A stretch of 64,000 nucleotides of DNA, taken from positions 62,001 through 126,000 of the forward strand of contig CAJXNP010000019.1 of the NCBI GenBank assembly GCA_913057175.1, given 5' to 3'. A model generated the notes under the pieces. The model did not search any database, was not told the origin of the DNA, and saw nothing but the letters and a program-made list of their open reading frames with translations. Of the stretch, positions 49,768 to 58,818 are shown piece by piece; within the stretch, counting starts at the first letter, position 1, and the number at the start of each line of letters is the position of its first letter. The stretch comes from an uncultured Cytophagales bacterium. Its GTDB lineage: Bacteria > Bacteroidota > Bacteroidia > Cytophagales > Cyclobacteriaceae. Position numbers and translations under genes: made by a program.

Positions 49768-50766
49768 CTAGTTTTGTGATGCTTCAACAAATTTTTTCAA
49801 TGCCTGTAGCGCCTTTCCGGATTCCAGGCTTTCCCTTGCCTCAGCCATTGAGCTTTCCAATCCATTTTCAGGATGCGAACAATACAAGGCCATGCCTGCA
49901 TTGGCAATAGCTACCTGGTTCTGGGCTTTTGTTCCTTTCCCTTCCAGTATGTTTATAAATATTTTAGCGGAATCCTCCACTGTTTCACCACCGGATAACT
50001 GTTCAGGATTTAAATGCTCCAAACCAATTTCTTCAGGAGAAATAATGCTTTCATCATTTCTTCCAATGATTTTAAATGACCCCGTCAGGGAAACTTCATC
50101 ATATCCATCCAACGAATGAATGATCAGGTATTGCGCATTGGTTTGCTGATACAGATAGGCATACAATCTGGCCAACTCGAGACTGAAAACGCCTACGATT
50201 TGCTTTTTCAGAAACGTAGGATTGACCATAGGACCCAGCATATTGAAAAACGTTTTAACTCCCATATCTTTTCTTACGGGAGCTACATTCTTCATGGCTG
50301 GATGGAACAATGGAGCATGCAAATAACATATTCCCGATTTCTCCAATATTTCTATCAATTTTTCCCGATCATTCGTGAATTGATAACCTAAATGAGCCAA
50401 TAAATTTGAAGATCCGCAGGAAGAAGAAACTGCATTATTTCCATGCTTGGCCACCATTTGACCGGAACCGGCAACAATGAAAGAAGCCAGGGTTGAAATA
50501 TTAAAAGTATCCTTTCCATCTCCTCCTGTACCACACAAATCCATCACATCGTACTCATCCAGATCGATGTGAACACACAGGTCCAGCATGGCATCCCGAA
50601 AACCGGCTAACTCCTGGATGGTAATGCTTCGCATGATGAAAACCGTCAAAAAAGCCGCCATCTCCGATTGATTGTATTTTCCCCGTGCGAGGTTGGTCAA
50701 CACTTCCCTGGCCGTCTGTCTGTCCAGGTATTTATATTCAAAAAGGTAATTTAAAATCTCTTTCAT
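49768..50766 (-). CDS. trpD: Anthranilate phosphoribosyltransferase
   Basis: 332 residues from the ATG at 50766 (a TTG precedes it by one codon). Motifs: DLCGTGGDGKDTFNIST, AKHGNNAVSSSCGSSNLL and LGPMVNPTFLKKQIVGVF. Stand-alone, not fused to trpG. Its distance to trpG is about 760 bases, unusually large in a trp operon, because of the DUF559 cassette and flanking repeats. Confidence 0.97.
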   Translation of the reverse strand: MKEILNYLFEYKYLDRQTAREVLTNLARGKYNQSEMAAFLTVFIMRSITIQELAGFRDAMLDLCVHIDLDEYDVMDLCGTGGDGKDTFNISTLASFIVAGSGQMVAKHGNNAVSSSCGSSNLLAHLGYQFTNDREKLIEILEKSGICYLHAPLFHPAMKNVAPVRKDMGVKTFFNMLGPMVNPTFLKKQIVGVFSLELARLYAYLYQQTNAQYLIIHSLDGYDEVSLTGSFKIIGRNDESIISPEEIGLEHLNPEQLSGGETVEDSAKIFINILEGKGTKAQNQVAIANAGMALYCSHPENGLESSMAEARESLESGKALQALKKFVEASQN

Positions 50767-50796
50767 CAAATTGAGTTAAAAGTTTTTCAAGTAATA

Positions 50797-50910
50797 AGGT
50801 TGAAAGTTTGTAAAGGTTTATGTGTTGAAATATTTTCATCCTTCCCGGTCATAATATTTTCTATCGCAGACACTTTGGTCATCACCTCCTGTTGGATTTG
50901 GCAGAAGTCT
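50797..50910. other. Non-coding flank between trpD and the DUF559 cassette
   Basis: It starts with words of the ACTTTCA type (on the minus strand CTTTACAAACTTTCAACCTT) and continues with about 90 bases without recognisable content. A 60-codon frame on the minus strand (50787-50969) crosses the palindromic repeat and shows no family resemblance, so it is not called as a gene. Confidence 0.45.
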
Positions 50911-50912
50911 AA

Positions 50913-51358
50913 ACTCCCCTCCTTGGAGGGGCTGGGGGTGGGTCTTTTCATTCGTTTTCTTTTATCCATGCCAATATTGTTTCTAATACAAAACCCATTT
51001 CCTTCTTTACATCCAGGTCATCAAACCTAAGAAAGCGTACACCCAATGATTCCAATTTCTCTTGCCTTTCTATATCGTTATCTACCACATATCCATGCGT
51101 ATGAGAATCCCCATCAATTTCAATCGCCAGCATCAGGTCTTTACAATAAAAATCTACTATGAATTCATCGATAGGTCGCTGCCGGTCAAAATCATATCCA
51201 TTCATTTGTCCACCTTTTAATTCCTGCCACAAAAGGATCTCTGATAAAGTCATGTTTTTTCGTAACCTTCGGGCTAACTCTTTTAACCTTGGATTATATG
51301 GGATTATTTTTCTTTTCATTGCTTATGGACCCACCCCTGCCCCTCCCAGGAGGGGAGT
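50913..51358 (-). mobile_element. Putative DUF559 nuclease cassette bracketed by inverted palindromic repeats
   Basis: The 123-codon DUF559 gene is flanked by two copies of a ~32-base repeat in inverted orientation, 50913-50944 and 51327-51358, identical at about 29 positions with one indel. Each copy has a hairpin head (ACTCCCCTCC / GGAGGGG) and a G-rich tail (GGGGTGGGTC) pointing at the gene. The inner ends lie 3 bases from the stop codon and 7 bases from the start codon, so gene plus repeats form one compact unit of about 446 bp inserted between trpD and trpG. No target-site duplication was seen. Mobility is inference from structure and location. Confidence 0.6.
50948..51319 (-). CDS. DUF559 endonuclease-like protein
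   Basis: 123 residues, PD-(D/E)XK-like nuclease fold related to Vsr mismatch endonuclease. Seen: the N-terminal ARRLRKNMTLSEILLWQEL helix, the core GYDFDRQRPIDEFIVDFYC with the conserved Asp, LAIEIDGDSH with the second acidic position, and the C-terminal ESLGVRFLRFDDLDV strand. All presumed catalytic residues are intact, so it is probably active. Substrate unknown. It has the same direction as the trp genes but no part in tryptophan synthesis, and it is tightly bracketed by inverted repeats. Confidence 0.85.
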   Translation of the reverse strand: MKRKIIPYNPRLKELARRLRKNMTLSEILLWQELKGGQMNGYDFDRQRPIDEFIVDFYCKDLMLAIEIDGDSHTHGYVVDNDIERQEKLESLGVRFLRFDDLDVKKEMGFVLETILAWIKENE

Positions 51359-51475
51359 ATAACTAGATGGATGTTTGTAGATTCATTTTGATTTTGTATT
51401 CATATCCAAATTATTAATCTTCTTTCACCAAATCTGTTCACCTTCATAAGCTAGATTTGAAAAACTCAGCATCAT

Positions 51476-51523
51476 CCAACCTTTATAACTTTATGAACTT
51501 TCAACTTGACAAACTCTCCACTT
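51476..51523. repeat. Word repeat (ACTTTCA type) between trpG and the cassette
   Basis: Words AACCTTT, ATAACTTT, ATGAACTTT, CAACTTG, and CCACTTTCAAC running into the trpG stop region. It mirrors, in inverted sense, the words at 50797-50820 on the other side of the DUF559 cassette. Between 51362 and 51475 there is nothing recognisable. Confidence 0.5.
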
Positions 51524-52102
51524 TCAACTCTCATGTTCCAGCCAGTTTTTCATCATGGTTTTACCGTTTTCAGTGACAATGGATTCTGGGTGGAACTGCA
51601 ATCCACGAACATCGAATTTTTTATGGCTGACACCCATCACGATATCATCTTCATCTATTGAATTAATTTCCAAATCACCGTTTATCGTATCTTTAACTAC
51701 CGCCCAGGAATGGTAGCGGCATACCATAAATGATTCCGGTACTTCTTTAAATATATAATCTTCCTTTATTGTCAGATGGATGGTAGTCCCAACTCCATGA
51801 AGCACATGGGGCATGTTATACAATTGAGCTCCATAGACTTCACCAATTGCCTGGTGGCCAAGGCAGATTCCCAATATGCTTTTCTTTGATCCATATCGGT
51901 CAATCAAATCGAGCATAATTCCTGCTTCGCTGGGGATACCAGGTCCCGGTGACAATAATATTTTATCATATTTATCGACTTCATCAAGAGTAATTTTGTC
52001 ATTTCGATAAATATCGAGCTGGTCGCCATAGCCCAGCTCCCTTATGATGTGAACGAGGTTGTAGGTAAATGAATCATAATTATCCAGAACAAGAATTTTC
52101 AT
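51524..52102 (-). CDS. trpG: Anthranilate synthase glutamine amidotransferase subunit
   Basis: 192 residues. Class I amidotransferase triad: Cys in LGICLGHQAIGE, His and Glu in LQFHPESIVTENG; oxyanion part LLSPGPGIPSEAG. Supplies ammonia to TrpE. In some bacteria the same protein serves p-aminobenzoate synthesis; pabA/pabB are not seen here. ATG start six bases after the trpE stop. Confidence 0.96.
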   Translation of the reverse strand: MKILVLDNYDSFTYNLVHIIRELGYGDQLDIYRNDKITLDEVDKYDKILLSPGPGIPSEAGIMLDLIDRYGSKKSILGICLGHQAIGEVYGAQLYNMPHVLHGVGTTIHLTIKEDYIFKEVPESFMVCRYHSWAVVKDTINGDLEINSIDEDDIVMGVSHKKFDVRGLQFHPESIVTENGKTMMKNWLEHES

Positions 52103-52108
52103 TTCCTC

Positions 52109-53527
52109 TTAAATTTTAATGTTTTGACCTTTTTCAATGGCTGTCCGAAGAGCAGCCAATTTGTTGTTTACTTCCTGTAATTCGCTCTCCTCGTTTGACT
52201 TAGCAACCACCCCTGCCCCGGCCTGATAGTATAGTGTATTGTTTTTACTTAAAAATGATCGGATCATGATCGCATGATTGAACTCCCCGTCAAAACCCAG
52301 GTACCCAATGGCACCGCCATAGTAGCCCCGGCGTGTTGGCTCATATTTGTCTATTAATTCCATCGCTTTGTGCTTGGGAGCACCGGAAAGGGTCCCCGCA
52401 GGAAAGGTATCAGCCACCATCTGAACCGTTTTTGAGTGCCCATTCATTTTACCAGTAACCTTAGACACCAAATGGATGACGTGTGAATAATACTGGATCT
52501 CCTTAAATTTTTCGACAGTCACCTCATCACCATTCCTGCTCAGGTCATTTCGCGCCAGGTCCACCAGCATGACATGTTCAGAATTTTCCTTGGGATCGGC
52601 AAAAAGTTTCTTGGCTAGTTCGCCATCGGACTCATCGTCACCAGTTCTTTTAAAAGTTCCAGCAATCGGATAAATCGTTGCCATGCCTTTATTAATCACA
52701 ATCTGGGCCTCCGGGGAAGAGCCAAAAATTTTGAAACTGCCATAGTCAAAATAAAACAGATAAGGTGATGGATTAATGGCTCGCAGTGCACGGTAAACCA
52801 TGAATTCATCCCCTTTGAAACCGGATTGGAATCTCCTGGAAAGAACGATCTGGAATACATCACCTCTGAAGCAGTGATGTATTCCTTTTGTCACCATCTG
52901 GCGATATTCCTCATCTGTTAAATTGGATCTTTCATCATTGAGTGATTCAAATGAGAAATAAGGAAAGTTTTTTCCTTTGATCAATCGCTCGATATCCTCT
53001 ATGTTGCTTTCCTGTTCCGAACCATCCAACCGATGATCGAACAAATACATTTCGTTCTTGAAATGGTTGATAGCAATTACATTGCGATAGACTTTGTACA
53101 GAATATCAGGAATTTTATATTCATCTGTTTTGCCTTTATCGAATTTGATATCTTCAAAATGCTGAACCGCATCATAAGACATGTAGCCAAACAGTCCGTT
53201 GGAAATGAATTTGAAATTCTCTGATTTGGTTTCAAATGAATGCCTAAACTCAGAAAGCTTATCAATCACTTCATGTTGATAAGAGGTCTCCCAAATTTTA
53301 ATATCACCATCCGGGTATTCAATTTTTAACCGATTGTCCTTCAGCATGAAGGAGGCAATCGGGTTGCAGCAAATATAGCTGAAGCTGTTTTGCTCGCCAT
53401 GATAATCAGAACTTTCAAGCAGTATTACTCCATTTAGCTTATCCCTCAGCTTCATATAAATACTCACCGGAGTTGCTGTATCGGCTATTAGTTTTAAAAA
53501 GTCCGTTTTAAGTTTAAATTTTTCCAA
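52109..53527 (-). CDS. trpE: Anthranilate synthase component I
   Basis: 472-residue chorismate-using subunit. N-terminal tryptophan feedback pocket is suggested by VILLESSDYHGEQNSFSYI (the LLES element). The catalytic part has GDVFQIVLSRRF, GSSPEAQIVI, YPIAGTFKRTGDD, EHVMLVDLARNDLSR and FPAGTLSGAPKHKAMELID. The start is TTG at 53527; no ATG lies nearby in frame. It follows the attenuator, whose U-run ends about 25 bases upstream. Confidence 0.96.
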   Translation of the reverse strand: MEKFKLKTDFLKLIADTATPVSIYMKLRDKLNGVILLESSDYHGEQNSFSYICCNPIASFMLKDNRLKIEYPDGDIKIWETSYQHEVIDKLSEFRHSFETKSENFKFISNGLFGYMSYDAVQHFEDIKFDKGKTDEYKIPDILYKVYRNVIAINHFKNEMYLFDHRLDGSEQESNIEDIERLIKGKNFPYFSFESLNDERSNLTDEEYRQMVTKGIHHCFRGDVFQIVLSRRFQSGFKGDEFMVYRALRAINPSPYLFYFDYGSFKIFGSSPEAQIVINKGMATIYPIAGTFKRTGDDESDGELAKKLFADPKENSEHVMLVDLARNDLSRNGDEVTVEKFKEIQYYSHVIHLVSKVTGKMNGHSKTVQMVADTFPAGTLSGAPKHKAMELIDKYEPTRRGYYGGAIGYLGFDGEFNHAIMIRSFLSKNNTLYYQAGAGVVAKSNEESELQEVNNKLAALRTAIEKGQNIKI

Positions 53528-53551
53528 CGTGTTTTGAGATTTATTGCAAAC

Positions 53552-53580
53552 AAAAAAGGCCCACTGAACAGTGAGCCTTT
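53552..53580 (-). terminator. Attenuator terminator of the trp operon
   Basis: On the minus strand AAAGGCTCAC (53580-53571) pairs with GTGGGCCTTT (53564-53555) around the loop TGTTCA, 10 base pairs with one G-U, followed by a run of T. The segment CTGTTCAG (53571-53564) inside it is complementary to CTGAACAG (53620-53613) at the leader-peptide stop codon, giving an alternative antiterminator. Confidence 0.86.
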
Positions 53581-53616
53581 ATCATTAAGTATCTTAAAGC
53601 TATATCATACCTCTGT

Positions 53617-53682
53617 TCAGCGACTTGTTATTTCATAAAGCCACCACCAATAAAGATTGATATAGTTGTAAAATTTCTTCAT
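53617..53682 (-). CDS. trpL: trp operon leader peptide with three tandem Trp codons
   Basis: A 21-codon frame, MKKFYNYINLY-WWW-LYEITSR, with TGG TGG TGG at 53649-53641. The TGA stop overlaps the antiterminator element. Expected mechanism: with enough charged tRNA-Trp the ribosome reaches the stop, covers CTGAACAG and lets the terminator form; when starved it stalls at the Trp codons, leaving CTGAACAG free to pair with CTGTTCAG and open the terminator. The peptide itself likely has no function. Confidence 0.9.
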   Translation of the reverse strand: MKKFYNYINLYWWWLYEITSR

Positions 53683-53689
53683 CGAGCAG

Positions 53690-53720
53690 CAAATGTAGAA
53701 AAGGAAATAACATTCACAAA
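53690..53720 (-). promoter_or_regulatory. Promoter of the trp operon (TTTG-N19-TACATTTG)
   Basis: On the minus strand TTTG at 53720-53717, a 19-base spacer and TACATTTG at 53697-53690. This fits the Bacteroidota housekeeping consensus of a -33 TTTG and a -7 TAnnTTTG. The ATG of trpL begins only seven bases after the -7 element, so the leader peptide message would have almost no untranslated leader. Confidence 0.8.
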
Positions 53721-54097
53721 GAATTAATTTCAAATTTTTCTCTAACCCATCATACCATCCATTTAAGCAAATTATTCATATTCCTGAACAATACGTCTAA
53801 AATATGATTATTAAATAACTAATTAAATTTCGGGCAAAAATAGAACTTTTTTTTGTTTAACAATATTTAAATGCACTTTTAATCAATAAACCAAAATAAT
53901 AACAATGAAAAAATAGAAGAATCACGTTATTAAAAACGAATAAAAAATGATTCAATAAGGCTCTTGGTAGTGGAGTTTCGCAATTGGTCTAAATTCACAT
54001 AACCAATAAATATTGAGAAGTTGAAAGACTACATATTTATTGATTATTAATTAAAAAAAGGATTAATTACGTAGAGTTTTAACCAATACTAAATACC
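53721..54097. other. A/T-rich divergent intergenic region
   Basis: About 380 bases between the trp promoter and the next plus-strand gene. Very A/T-rich, with AATAAATATT-type near-palindromes around 54005-54045. I see no coding frame, no tRNA and no clear consensus promoter for the 54098 gene. Confidence 0.5.
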
Positions 54098-54997
54098 ATG
54101 AAAAGTAATTATGTCGCTTTTCTCGAAATCTGGAATTACGTTCTTACAATCGCCGCGGCAATAACAGCAGTTATAAGTTTATATCTCATCATCGCTCATG
54201 CCTTAAAAGTTGCGTCACTGAAAGATTACAAGAAAAAGTATGATTATCTAAGAGACAACGATTCAAAAAAGATCTATCAAAGCATTTTTGCCTTTGCACT
54301 GGCATTGACATTATTTGCAAACACATTGGAACAGGAGACGGTCAAACTTCATATTATCTGGTTGTTTGTTCGACTTTTTGTTACGATCAGTATTGGAACA
54401 TTGATTGTCTATCTTTCTTACCTTTTGTTAAAATTTGCCTACCCTACCCAGCTTGCCAGAAAACTAAGAAAATGGAGGTATCACCCCCGGACAAACCCGA
54501 GTACCGGTAACAAAATGAAGTTGCTTAGCGAAGATGAAGAGGACGTTCACCTTGATGAAGGTATGCAGGCTGAAGAAAATGTATTTTCTGTTGATTATGA
54601 TGTCTGGGTCGATCCGGAAACCAATGAAGTACATATTGAAAAGTATGCTGGTCACCTGGAAGCTGAACAATGTAATAGTTGTGGCTTTATGACCATGAAA
54701 CAAATCAAGGAAGAAATACACCTAGCGCCTACAGAAAACTCGGAAGGTGAGACAGAAAAGTTTTACCAATGCTCGTATTGCAAAGCAAAAAGAAGCAAAG
54801 TTCTTAAAATTGCGAAGCTCGAGCCCGGAGGAAATTATCACCTCCCAGACCATATTTTATTCAAAGAAGATCGGGCCATCTATGGTGTAACCATTGAGGT
54901 TCATCTAGGTGATGGCAAATCCAAGATTTATGAATTCCCCAGCACTGAACAAGCCAGCGACTTTCTGAAAGAGTTCGATCTGGACAGTGTGAACTAA
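54098..54997 (+). CDS. Membrane protein with C-terminal zinc-ribbon domain, function unknown
   Basis: 299 residues. Three likely transmembrane helices: ~11-33 (IWNYVLTIAAAITAVISLYL), ~62-78 and ~86-110. The following cytoplasmic part has an acidic segment (SEDEEDVHLDEGMQAEEN) and then two CxxC knuckles, EQCNSCGFMT and YQCSYCKAKRSK, forming a probable zinc ribbon. The last ~50 residues look like a small mixed fold (YGVTIEVHLGDGKSKIYEF). I do not recognise the family. It stands alone between two large non-coding gaps. Confidence 0.75.
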   Translation: MKSNYVAFLEIWNYVLTIAAAITAVISLYLIIAHALKVASLKDYKKKYDYLRDNDSKKIYQSIFAFALALTLFANTLEQETVKLHIIWLFVRLFVTISIGTLIVYLSYLLLKFAYPTQLARKLRKWRYHPRTNPSTGNKMKLLSEDEEDVHLDEGMQAEENVFSVDYDVWVDPETNEVHIEKYAGHLEAEQCNSCGFMTMKQIKEEIHLAPTENSEGETEKFYQCSYCKAKRSKVLKIAKLEPGGNYHLPDHILFKEDRAIYGVTIEVHLGDGKSKIYEFPSTEQASDFLKEFDLDSVN

Positions 54998-55764
54998 AAA
55001 TCGCACTAATAACAATAGGGCTTTTTGTAGGCAAAGAACCTCTACCAGGCTATACACTTTTTCGGGGAAAGATCAATATGCTCAGTTATGGCAAGGTATG
55101 TTTATTCAGAGTTTGAGAATTCTCAAAAAGAGCAGTATAAGCCAAAATTTACCTGAGTGCTCCTCCTAATATTGGAACCATCACATTGAAAATTGCAATG
55201 GATCATCCTATCCAATGGAATGCGATTCTATCGCCTTCATAGGCGAATAGTCTTAACCACATCGGTGTTTAATGCCTTACTTTGACTCTCCCTTTTCTTA
55301 CTCCAACAGCATGAAAGTTACCGTTAAGAAATAATTCAATCATGTTACAGACACAACAAAATTAATCTCTTTTTGCCCTAAAATCTCTTGAAAAGTTATT
55401 CATATCCATAGAACAGAAGATTTAATAATTTCATTCAAAAACATATAATTCACGCAAAAAGTACTGCATCATGCAGAATAACAAAAAATAATTTTAAGAT
55501 AAAGAGAGTTTCATCACCCTTTAAACTTAATTTAATTTGATAATAGGAAAATCATAGAATTTAAAGTCCGATGTAATCTAACAATCTCTTCGAGTCATAA
55601 TCACTGTTACTTATTCAGTATTGTGTTTATTTTTTTTGAAATCATTACATCTCATTTTATCTTCGCCTTTAATTTATAATTTTGTATACCAAACACCAAT
55701 CGGCTTTTAAATATTCACCTGAAATTGACAGCGGGAAATACGTTTTTTAACCTATTCGTTTTAT
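54998..55764. other. 767-base intergenic region without a recognisable gene
   Basis: No frame of useful length on either strand. A small hairpin, CTATCGCC (55229-55236) with GGCGAATAG (55243-55251), is present around the loop TTCATA. At 55677-55684 TAATTTTG fits a -7 element about 80 bases before the next gene, but its -33 partner is not clear. The first ~330 bases are less A/T-rich than the rest and could be the remnant of a gene or hold a small RNA; neither can be shown here. Confidence 0.4.
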
Positions 55765-56166
55765 ATGACATTAATACACATCGACCAAAATAATTTAGCA
55801 AGTGTATATTTTGATGAAGACAACCAGATAATTATTTACAAGACTGAAAGCATTTTGGCCAATCAAAATATAGACAAGATCCAATCACTTCTGGAACAGT
55901 GCATGCAACTTCCTGATGATCAAATCACAATTGGTGAGATCGTTGATTTGACCAATCTGAGGGGAAACTTCAAAAAAATAATAGACTTTTTAATTAACAC
56001 CTATTATCCGGTCATGCATAGAAGAGGAATGAAAAAGGCCGCTTACGTCATTTCCAATGACTTGCTTTCCTATTCACTGGTACAAGATATATGCGACAAA
56101 AATGAACTGGTGGAAACGAAGGCATTCTATGATATGTTTCAGGCTGAAAAATGGGTTTTATCCTAA
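55765..56166 (+). CDS. STAS/SpoIIAA-like small protein
   Basis: 133 residues, cytoplasmic, no signal. The arrangement of alternating strands and helices (NLASVYFDEDNQIIIYKTES, then EIVDLTNLRGNFKKIIDFL, then KKAAYVISNDLLSYSLVQDI and a final AFYDMFQAEKWVL) matches the STAS/SpoIIAA-like fold found in many small Bacteroidota proteins; the FxxxxxAxxWL ending is typical. Biochemical role unknown. Confidence 0.7.
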   Translation: MTLIHIDQNNLASVYFDEDNQIIIYKTESILANQNIDKIQSLLEQCMQLPDDQITIGEIVDLTNLRGNFKKIIDFLINTYYPVMHRRGMKKAAYVISNDLLSYSLVQDICDKNELVETKAFYDMFQAEKWVLS

Positions 56167-56184
56167 TGGAAACCTACCCGTCCA

Positions 56185-56397
56185 CTAACCAAATTGCCGG
56201 TAAATCCAAAAGAACATGCGAAGAAACAACAACCCAGCATAAGCAATACCGGAAGCTTTGAGGATGAACACCGGATCTTTGTACCAGGTTTCAAACAGTA
56301 CCCCAAATAACAGAACACCGATCATGACCAGCAAGGGAGCCAGAAAGACATAGATCAATTCACGGGCCAGCCAGTTTTTCTTCTTTTTCTCTGCCAT
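56185..56397 (-). CDS. Small two-span membrane protein
   Basis: 70 residues from the ATG at 56397 (MAEKKKKNWLARELIYVF); an upstream in-frame start at 56421 adds eight residues. Two hydrophobic helices, LIYVFLAPLLVMIGVLLFGVL interrupted only by Pro, and ILKASGIAYAGLLFLRMFFW. Basic N-terminus suggests it faces the cytoplasm. No family recognised. Confidence 0.6.
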   Translation of the reverse strand: MAEKKKKNWLARELIYVFLAPLLVMIGVLLFGVLFETWYKDPVFILKASGIAYAGLLFLRMFFWIYRQFG

Positions 56398-56528
56398 TCT
56401 TGTCTCAATGTAAGCATACAAGGATCAAAAGATAAATTGATTTTAGATTATAAAAAATCAATACATGTTAAAAGTGAAATTTTAAATGAAGATTTTGCCA
56501 TATCCGGATTTGAGACTACACTATCCTC

Positions 56529-57182
56529 TCAATCATTTCGACGACTTGAGTATTTTCCCACCAACAGAGCAATAATCACGGCAATATAAAGCTGGCCTCC
56601 GATAGTTGTAATAAGAGCAAGTGATTTGGAATGAGGTGAGAGAGGTAAAAGATCTCCATATCCAAGGGTAGAAAGAGTCACGAATCCGTAATAAACAACA
56701 TCATATAGTTTCAGTTCTCCTGAGGCACTAAAATTATATGCGTAGGGATCAAACTGTACCATCAATGATATAAGCAAGGAAAAGACAATGCCCAGCAAAA
56801 GGTATCCGATAATCGCTTCGAGTATTACAATTTCATTTACATTCCTCGCTTTCGAAATTTGATTGATGAGGACTATAACTACAAAAATGAAGAAAAAAAT
56901 ACTTAGAATTTTTGATGCCGCATTTAGTATATGGAAATCGAAATAAGCCGCGCTCCATTGAAGCACAAATGGTACAGTAGCTATCCAGAGCATCTTTTCG
57001 TATTTTGCCAGATTAAGGGCACAAGTATAAAATAGTGCCGCATACAAAGATGTATAAGCCATTTTGTGCCATGGCTCAGGTAAAAATCCAACCAAAAAAA
57101 CAAACATAAAAACTTCTATCAAAAGAAGCTTTGCCAACAACGTCTTGTTCTTTTTTAGTTTAAAAAAGTTCCTTTTTGCCAT
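56529..57182 (-). CDS. Potassium channel protein (Ion_trans_2 pore)
   Basis: 217 residues, about six transmembrane helices, the last two flanking a pore loop with the selectivity filter FVTLSTLGYGDLLPLS (TLGYGD). The final helix is LYIAVIIALLVGKY. There is no RCK/TrkA regulatory domain at the C-terminus, which ends soon after the pore helix. Probably mediates passive potassium flux; gating is unknown. Confidence 0.88.
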   Translation of the reverse strand: MAKRNFFKLKKNKTLLAKLLLIEVFMFVFLVGFLPEPWHKMAYTSLYAALFYTCALNLAKYEKMLWIATVPFVLQWSAAYFDFHILNAASKILSIFFFIFVVIVLINQISKARNVNEIVILEAIIGYLLLGIVFSLLISLMVQFDPYAYNFSASGELKLYDVVYYGFVTLSTLGYGDLLPLSPHSKSLALITTIGGQLYIAVIIALLVGKYSSRRND

Positions 57183-57325
57183 AAATCTCCGGGTAATTTT
57201 TCAGGAAAATTCCAAACATATCCTTTTATTGAAAAAAGTTAAGGATTTTTTACTGATAATTTCCTTTTCCGAATATAAGATAGGATCTGGTTTGTAGGGA
57301 AAACAAAAAAAGAATTGGTTAAAAT

Positions 57326-57354
57326 CAAAAAAGGAGCCCAAATTGAGCTCCTTT
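57326..57354 (-). terminator. Intrinsic terminator after tRNA-Glu
   Basis: On the minus strand GGAGCTC (57351-57345), loop of five, GGGCTCC (57339-57333), then six T. Begins five bases after the tRNA 3' end. Confidence 0.85.
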
Positions 57355-57358
57355 TCTG

Positions 57359-57430
57359 TAGTCCGTAGGGGAATCGAACCCCTGCTACCAGGATGAAAAC
57401 CTGGCGTCCTAACCCCTAGACGAACGGACC
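57359..57430 (-). tRNA. tRNA-Glu (anticodon TTC)
   Basis: Minus strand: acceptor GGTCCGT with ACGGACT, D arm TCGTCTAGGGGTTAGGA, anticodon stem CCAGG / CCTGG around TTTTCAT (anticodon TTC), and T arm AGGGGTTCGATTCCCCT. The CCA end is not encoded. It is followed at once by a terminator, so it is a single-gene transcript. Confidence 0.96.
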
Positions 57431-57582
57431 ATTTTTGAATTGGAGTGCAAATATAGATTGCAGTTTTTTATTTGCAAACAGTCACTATATATTTTTTCAG
57501 AAAAAAAATTTACCGCTCTTCAAAATACCTGACAATAATCAGCATTTATTAATATTAGATTTGTACTTTTGTGGCCGGTTAA

Positions 57583-58611
<1,029 letters not shown>

Positions 58612-58638
58612 TTTTTAAAAAGAAATAAACTTCATATG

Positions 58639-58668
58639 AATGCCACTCCAGCCAGGGTGGCATTTTTT
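58639..58668 (+). terminator. Intrinsic terminator of gapA
   Basis: AATGCCAC (58639-58646) pairs with GTGGCATT (58657-58664), followed by TTTTATTT. Begins 27 bases after the gapA stop. Confidence 0.88.
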
Positions 58669-58818
58669 ATTTACTTCTCTTCCTGAATAATTGATCTCAC
58701 TTTCCTAACAACAGATCAGTATTTAAAAACTGGTGTTGTTGGACTTCATAGGGAAATAGGTTTTAAGATTTTTATGCAAAAAAATGAAATTTAACTTATG
58801 TGAGTCGACAGAAAACTC

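Noticed and set aside
50787-50969. 60-codon minus-strand frame running through the left DUF559 repeat
   Set aside because: Its first third is a translation of the palindromic repeat (PTPSPSKEG type) and the rest resembles no family; it depends on the repeat for being open.
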